Assembly: GCA_948472605.1 (NCBI GenBank)
Contig: CAOKUH010000056.1
Coordinates: 1 to 10,029, forward strand
DNA length: 10,029 bases
Direction of reading: 5' to 3'
Origin: an uncultured Mycoplasmatota bacterium
GTDB taxonomy: Bacteria; Bacillota_I; Bacilli_A; RF39; UBA660
Shown piece after piece: positions 6,112 through 10,029 of this stretch. The position numbers and the translations under genes are program-made. The notes under the pieces are model-generated. The model made no database searches, was not told the DNA's origin, and saw nothing but the letters and a program-made list of their open reading frames with translations. The number at the start of each line of letters is the position of its first letter. Positions within the stretch are counted from its first letter, which is position 1.

Positions 6112-7851
6112 ATGGCCTTTATTGGTACTGATGAAATCAACAAAATTAGAAATAGTGCATCTATTGTTGATGTAATATCTTCTTATATAATTTTAAACCA
6201 ACATGGAAAGAATTATTTCGGAGTTTGTCCATTTCATGAAGATCATTCACCAAGTATGAGTGTATCAGAAGAAAAACAAATATATAAATGTTTTTCTTGT
6301 GGAGCTTCAGGAAACGTTTTTACTTTTATTGAAAACTTTTTAAATGTATCATTTGCTGAAGCTGTTCAAATTGTTGCAAATATGGTCGGCATATCAATAA
6401 GTGTTGATATTAATAAAAAAAGCAATCCAAAATATGAAAAAGAATATAATCTTATGAATTTTGTTTTAAAATTTTATCAAAATAACTTAAATACTCAAGA
6501 GGGAAGTAAGGCCGTAAGTTATCTAAAAGAACGAGGACTACTAGAAAATACTATTAAAGATTTTGAAATAGGATGTTCTTTTGATAAAAATATGCTTTAC
6601 AATATTTTAAATAAAAAAGATTATGATGATAAATTACTTAATGATTTAGGTCTAATTAATAAATTTGATAATAAAGTTAGTGATGTTTTCCAAAATAGAA
6701 TTATGTTTCCCATACATAATTTAGATGGACAAGTTGTTGGATTTACTGCTAGATGTTACTTAAATAACGATAATCCTAAATATTTAAATACTAAAGAAAC
6801 CTATCTTTTTAAAAAAGGTTCGATTCTTTTTAACTATCACCGAGCTAAAGAAGCAATCCGTTTAAATAAAGAATTAATTGTTGTAGAAGGAAATATGGAT
6901 GCTATAAGACTTTATTCTGTAGGCATTAAAAATGTTATTGCACTTATGGGAACTAGTTTAACCAAAGATCAAATAGAAGGCTTAAAAAAGTTAAAATGTA
7001 AGTTAATCTTAATGTTAGATAATGATAATGCTGGAGAAACTGCTACTTATAATCTTGGTAATATGTTGGAAGAAAATAATTTTAACTTTCAAATCGTTCG
7101 ATTAAGTGGAGAAAAAGATCCTGATGAATACATTATCAAAAATGGCAAAGAAGCGATGCTTGAAAACATTAAAAATGCTATATCATATAATGAGTTTAAA
7201 TTAAACTATTTTAAAAGAAACAAAAATTTAAATGATGCCAATGACTTAGCTGAATACATTAAAGCTGTAATAGAAGGACTTAAAAATACTAATGATGCTA
7301 TTTTAAGAGAAGTTACTTTACAAAAGCTTTCAAATGATTATAATATATCCTATGCTGTTTTAAAAAGCCAACTAGGAGAAATAAAAAATATTAATACTAA
7401 AAAAATTATAGTTGATGAAAAATCAGAAATAAAAAAATCTAGTTATGAAAAAATATGTGAAAGCATTCTATTTTATATGATGCATTCTAAAGATTTTATT
7501 AAATTATATCAAATAAAGTTGGGTGTATTTCCTCTAAAAAAATATAGAGCTATTGCTAATGAAATAGTTTATTACTTAGATAAATATAAAACCATCAATA
7601 TTGCTGATTTTATCTCCTATGCCGAAAATATCGATTTAAAAGATGAAATTATGGCCATAATAAATAGTGAAGATGAAATTCCTCTAACAGATGAGGGAAT
7701 GCTTGATTTATTAGAAAATATTAATAAGAAAATAAAACAGGATGAGATAAAAAATTTAAAAAATGAAGTTAAAAATGAAGTTGATGTTATAAAAAAACGC
7801 CAATTAATCGCTAAAATGACAGAAATAAAAAAAGAGTTAGAAAATATATAA
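6112..7851 (+). CDS. dnaG: DNA primase
   Basis: DnaG synthesises RNA primers for Okazaki fragments and works with the replicative helicase. The 579 residues fit the family (~580-600). Domains in order: N-terminal CHC2 zinc finger with C39, H42, C60 and C63; RNA-polymerase core with RIMFPI (196-201), GFTAR (210-214) and PKYLNT (222-227); TOPRIM with VVEGNMDA (257-264, catalytic E259), ALMGTSLT (277-284) and LDNDNAGE (302-309, metal ligands D303 and D305); and a lysine/glutamate-rich helical C-terminal helicase-binding domain (~440-579). All catalytic residues are present. The ATG at 6112 has an ideal AGGAGG (6099-6104). It opens the dnaG-sigA-trmK cluster; the stop is 16 bases from sigA. No convincing promoter stands out in the 60 bases after the upstream terminator, although one is expected there. 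Confidence 0.97.
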   Translation: MAFIGTDEINKIRNSASIVDVISSYIILNQHGKNYFGVCPFHEDHSPSMSVSEEKQIYKCFSCGASGNVFTFIENFLNVSFAEAVQIVANMVGISISVDINKKSNPKYEKEYNLMNFVLKFYQNNLNTQEGSKAVSYLKERGLLENTIKDFEIGCSFDKNMLYNILNKKDYDDKLLNDLGLINKFDNKVSDVFQNRIMFPIHNLDGQVVGFTARCYLNNDNPKYLNTKETYLFKKGSILFNYHRAKEAIRLNKELIVVEGNMDAIRLYSVGIKNVIALMGTSLTKDQIEGLKKLKCKLILMLDNDNAGETATYNLGNMLEENNFNFQIVRLSGEKDPDEYIIKNGKEAMLENIKNAISYNEFKLNYFKRNKNLNDANDLAEYIKAVIEGLKNTNDAILREVTLQKLSNDYNISYAVLKSQLGEIKNINTKKIIVDEKSEIKKSSYEKICESILFYMMHSKDFIKLYQIKLGVFPLKKYRAIANEIVYYLDKYKTINIADFISYAENIDLKDEIMAIINSEDEIPLTDEGMLDLLENINKKIKQDEIKNLKNEVKNEVDVIKKRQLIAKMTEIKKELENI

Positions 7852-7867
7852 GAAGGAAGTGTAAGCA

Positions 7868-8965
7868 ATGAAAATAATAAAAACATTTGAAGAAAGAAAA
7901 GAAGAATTAATAAAATTAGGGAAAGAAAAAGGAATTATAACATTTGAACAACTAGCAGAAAGTTTAAAAGGATTAGATGTAGATAATGATTCCTTAGATG
8001 AGTTATATAATGCTTTTGTAGTTAATAATATAGAAATTGTTGCTGATGATGAAGATTCATCAGATGGAGATATAAAAGCCCTAGAAAAAGACGAACCTAT
8101 TATTTTAGATGATGCTGAAATAACAAAAGATATTAATATCAATGATCCAGTACGTATGTATTTAAAAGAAATTGGTAAAATAAGTCTTTTATCTCCTGAA
8201 CAAGAACTTGATTTATCAAAAAAAGCTGCAACTGGAGATGAAATGGCTAAAAATATCTTAGCCGAATCTAATTTACGTTTAGTTGTAAGTATTGCCAAAC
8301 GTTATGTAGGAAGAGGTTTATTATTTCTAGATTTAATTCAAGAAGGAAACATTGGCTTAATGAAAGCTGTTGACAAATTTGATTATGATAAAGGATTTAA
8401 ATTTTCAACATATGCTACTTGGTGGATTAGACAAGCTATAACTCGTGCTTTAGCTGATCAAGCAAGAACAATTCGTGTCCCTGTTCATATGGTTGAAACC
8501 ATCAATAAAATGGCACGTATTCAAAGACAATTAACTTTAGAGTTAAATCGTGAACCTAGTGAAGAGGAAGTAGCTAAAAAAATGGGAATTACTGTTGAAA
8601 AAGTTCGCGAAGTAATAAAAATTAGTCAAGATCCTGTATCTTTAGAAACACCTATTGGAGAAGAGGAGGATTCTCATTTAGGAGATTTCGTTCCTGATGC
8701 TAGCTCTATGACCCCAGAAGAATATGCTACAAATGAAATATTAAAAGAAGAAATTAAATCAGTTTTAGAAACATTACAAGAAAGAGAACAAGAAGTATTA
8801 GAATTACGTTTTGGTTTAGTTGATGGAACTAGTCATACACTAGAAGAGGTAGGTAAAAGATTTAATGTAACTCGTGAGAGAATTCGCCAAATAGAAGCAA
8901 AAGCCTTAAGAAAATTAAGACATCCATCACGTGCTAAAAAATTAAAGGACTTTTTATCTGATTAA
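7868..8965 (+). CDS. sigA: RNA polymerase primary sigma factor SigA/RpoD
   Basis: The housekeeping sigma factor directs RNA polymerase to -10/-35 promoters. The 365 residues equal the short Bacillus-type SigA (about 370). Region 1.1 is the acidic N-terminal part (~1-85); region 1.2 has DPVRMYLKEIG (93-103); regions 2.1-2.4 run from ~129 to 200, with LDLIQEGNIGLMKAVDKF (154-171) and the aromatic YATWWIRQAI (182-191) that melts and reads the -10; region 3 starts at HMVETINK (207-214); region 4.2 has TLEEVGKRFNVTRERIRQIE (324-343), the helix-turn-helix for the -35. Everything is intact. It is preceded by a GGAAG site (7855-7859) and probably cotranscribed with dnaG. rpsU, which precedes dnaG in the E. 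coli form of this operon, is absent. The stop codon shares one base with the trmK start. Confidence 0.98.
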   Translation: MKIIKTFEERKEELIKLGKEKGIITFEQLAESLKGLDVDNDSLDELYNAFVVNNIEIVADDEDSSDGDIKALEKDEPIILDDAEITKDININDPVRMYLKEIGKISLLSPEQELDLSKKAATGDEMAKNILAESNLRLVVSIAKRYVGRGLLFLDLIQEGNIGLMKAVDKFDYDKGFKFSTYATWWIRQAITRALADQARTIRVPVHMVETINKMARIQRQLTLELNREPSEEEVAKKMGITVEKVREVIKISQDPVSLETPIGEEEDSHLGDFVPDASSMTPEEYATNEILKEEIKSVLETLQEREQEVLELRFGLVDGTSHTLEEVGKRFNVTRERIRQIEAKALRKLRHPSRAKKLKDFLSD

Positions 8966-9606
8966 TGAAAAGTTTAAGACTAAATACCATTGCATCATTT
9001 ATTGAACCATTAGATAGTGTTGCTGATATTGGTTGTGATCATGCTTACTTAACAATTTTTCTAGTAAAAAACAAACTAGTAAAAAAAGCAATTGCTTCTG
9101 ATATTAATCAAAATGCTTTAAATATTGCTATAAATAATATAAAAAAAGAAAACCTGACAAATGAAATTCCCATAGTATTATCAGATGGCTTAGAAAACAT
9201 TAATCAAGATACTATAGATACCTTAGTCTTATCAGGTATGGGTACCTCAACAATATTAAAAATATTAAAAAAAGTTGAAAAAAACAAAATAAAAAAAATA
9301 ATAATTCAATCTAATAATGATTTATATAATTTAAGAAAATTAATTACTAAACTAGGTTTTTATTTACATGAAGAAAAAGTAATATATGAAAAAAATCATT
9401 ATTATGTTATAGGTAAATATTTACAAGATAAAAAGAAATTAAACAAACAAGAATTACATTTTGGTTTATACAATAAAGATAATCAATCTTATTACAATTA
9501 TATAAATACTGAATTAAACAAAATAAACCAAAAAATAACTTTTAAACATTTTAAAGAAAAAATAAAAATTATTAGAGAAATTAATTTATTAAAAAAATAT
9601 TTATAG
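8965..9606 (+). CDS. trmK: tRNA (adenine(22)-N(1))-methyltransferase TrmK
   Basis: TrmK methylates N1 of adenine 22 in the D-loop region of tRNAs in Gram-positive bacteria, using S-adenosylmethionine. The 213-residue protein has a Rossmann methyltransferase core: ADIGCDHAYL (20-29, SAM loop), SDIN (45-48, ribose contact), LSDGLENI (72-79), LSGMGTS (89-95) and IQSNNDLYNLR (114-124, equivalent to the family QPN/R motif). A lysine-rich helical C-terminal arm (~155-213) follows, as in the known structures. The start overlaps the sigA stop by one base (TAATG) and has no strong ribosome site of its own, so it is likely translated by coupling to sigA. trmK following sigA is a conserved Bacilli arrangement. 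The last codons overlap a convergent gene by six bases. Confidence 0.93.
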   Translation: MKSLRLNTIASFIEPLDSVADIGCDHAYLTIFLVKNKLVKKAIASDINQNALNIAINNIKKENLTNEIPIVLSDGLENINQDTIDTLVLSGMGTSTILKILKKVEKNKIKKIIIQSNNDLYNLRKLITKLGFYLHEEKVIYEKNHYYVIGKYLQDKKKLNKQELHFGLYNKDNQSYYNYINTELNKINQKITFKHFKEKIKIIREINLLKKYL

Positions 9607-9897
9607 AAAAAAAGTAGGGGAAGTGATAGTTTCTCCACTTTCTTTTTTTTGGTTGGAATTATAATTTGAAGTTTTTGGGGAAGTAGACTTGATTTCAACA
9701 TCTTTCGCTTCAATAGTCTTACTATTATTTTTAGTAAATTCTTTAAAAACTCCAAAAATACTCCTTGCATTACTAATAATTGGCTTGGCCTTTTGATATA
9801 AAGGAATTACCTGATTAGCAACTTGAAGTGTTTTACTAATACCCCCAATAATCTTAGTCAAAGATAATCCTTTTGTAATGGAAGCAGCATTATACAT
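9601..9897 (-). CDS. YqfQ/VrrA-like small protein
   Basis: The 98-residue protein has an N-terminal, weakly hydrophobic helical part. It shows the pattern ISKTLQVANQVIPLYQKAKPI (about 20-40), then NARSIFGVFKEF, and a hydrophilic Ser/Thr/Lys/Asn-rich tail. This resembles the core of Bacillus YqfQ/VrrA proteins (repeated TLxxxQxVxxxxxQxxPxIxxxxxxWK-like helices with a variable tail). YqfQ lies a few genes beyond sigA and trmK in B. subtilis, so the neighbourhood supports the match. Its function is not established; in Bacillus it is linked with sporulation, which need not hold here. The chosen start is the ATG at 9897-9895, behind AGGTGAT on the minus strand; the upstream GTG at 9906 lies within that site. 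The 3' end overlaps trmK by six bases and is built over the trmK terminator, so the last ~16 residues may be poorly conserved. Confidence 0.6.
   Translation of the reverse strand: MYNAASITKGLSLTKIIGGISKTLQVANQVIPLYQKAKPIISNARSIFGVFKEFTKNNSKTIEAKDVEIKSTSPKTSNYNSNQKKESGETITSPTFFL
9607..9650 (+). terminator. Terminator of the dnaG-sigA-trmK unit, possibly bidirectional
   Basis: AAAGTAGGGGAA (9611-9622) pairs with TTCTCCACTTT (9631-9641) in an 11-bp stem with one bulged A, one G-T pair and an 8-base loop. On the plus strand C and eight T (9643-9650) follow it. Seven A (9607-9613) precede it, so the minus strand also has a U-tract. The whole element lies inside the 3' coding end of the convergent gene. 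Confidence 0.8.
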
Positions 9898-9901
9898 TAA
9901 T

Positions 9902-9908
9902 ATCACCT
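9902..9908 (-). promoter_or_regulatory. Ribosome binding site deciding the YqfQ-like start
   Basis: On the minus strand AGGTGAT lies four bases before the ATG at 9897. It contains the in-frame GTG at 9906, ruling out that codon as the start. Confidence 0.65.
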
Positions 9909-9929
9909 AAAATATTTTATGCTTTTTTA

Positions 9930-9957
9930 CTAATAAATTACACTTTTATATAGTCAA
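9930..9957 (-). promoter_or_regulatory. Candidate promoter of the YqfQ-like gene
   Basis: Minus-strand TTGACT (9957-9952, 5 of 6) is followed after 16 bases by TATTAG (9935-9930, 4 of 6). This would give a leader of about 25 bases holding the ribosome site. The -10 is weak. Confidence 0.33.
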
Positions 9958-9971
9958 AACAATTAATTATG

Positions 9972-9980
9972 TGTTATAAT
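9972..9980 (+). promoter_or_regulatory. Extended -10 promoter pointing out of the right edge
   Basis: TGTTATAAT is a perfect TGnTATAAT extended -10; no good -35 stands at 16-18 bases, which extended -10 promoters can tolerate. Transcription would begin near 9987. The remaining ~43 bases contain no ATG but hold a small perfect hairpin (ACTTT 9993-9997, TTAG loop, AAAGT 10002-10006). They could be the leader of a gene or the 5' end of a small RNA outside the window. The region 9898-10029 shows no other gene. Confidence 0.5.
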
Positions 9981-10029
9981 CTCAACTTAAACACTTTTTA
10001 GAAAGTAAAAACTCCCTAAGCCTCTATTT

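Noticed and set aside
7617..8298. Two minus-strand open frames opposite dnaG and sigA
   Set aside because: Both are antisense to strongly conserved coding sequence and give Ser/Phe/Ile-rich products typical of shadows.
9498..9770. Second minus-strand frame overlapping the YqfQ-like gene and trmK
   Set aside because: Lys/Leu/Phe-rich product in another frame; the competing frame has a proper ribosome site and family resemblance.
1..10029. CRISPR arrays, tRNA/rRNA genes, insertion sequences or a complete DGR cassette
   Set aside because: No spaced direct repeats, cloverleaf or rRNA stretches, transposase or reverse-transcriptase motifs were seen on either strand.

Overview
The window looks like a chromosomal segment of a very AT-rich, low-GC Gram-positive bacterium (Bacillota/Bacilli side, of the kind seen among gut Erysipelotrichia/RF39-like lineages). 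This rests on the dnaG-sigA-trmK order, strong AGGAGG-type ribosome binding sites, A/T-ending codons and short intrinsic terminators. The genetic code appears standard: TGG encodes Trp, and a TGA stop at 6011-6013 is followed at once by a perfect terminator. Species cannot be named from the sequence alone.

Region 1 (1-802): the 3' part of a C-type-lectin/formylglycine-generating-enzyme-like protein, open at the left edge. Its last ~110 bases change abruptly from A-rich, ~32% GC to A-poor, ~57% GC and encode a W..RGG..-FR tail typical of the variable region of diversity-generating-retroelement (DGR) targets. A hairpin begins on the stop codon, and a terminator follows.

Region 2 (835-4708): a probable transcription unit of uvrC (excinuclease subunit C), an RnfC-like iron-sulfur protein and an RnfD-like membrane protein, closed by a perfect 10-bp terminator stem. 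The Rnf-like pair lacks the other Rnf genes and appears to have lost the usual FMN/NADH-site signatures, while both [4Fe-4S] motifs are intact.

Region 3 (4715-6050): a two-gene unit with its own promoter and terminator. It encodes a secreted protein with a thioester-domain-like core and a C-terminal VPNTN sorting-signal-like tail, overlapped by a 115-residue membrane-anchored protein that resembles a shrunken sortase without the catalytic His and Cys.

Region 4 (6099-9650): the macromolecular-synthesis cluster dnaG (primase), sigA/rpoD (housekeeping sigma factor) and trmK (tRNA adenine-22 N1 methyltransferase), tightly spaced and ended by a terminator. Convergent to trmK and overlapping its stop is a small YqfQ/VrrA-like gene, which in Bacillus also lies just beyond trmK.

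Region 5 (9898-10029): a divergent intergenic region with a possible minus-strand promoter for the YqfQ-like gene and a TGTTATAAT extended -10 element on the plus strand driving something beyond the right edge.

Most of the window is conserved housekeeping DNA. The points worth attention are the DGR-like variable tail and the run of four neighbouring proteins that keep a recognisable fold but seem to have lost family-defining catalytic or cofactor residues.
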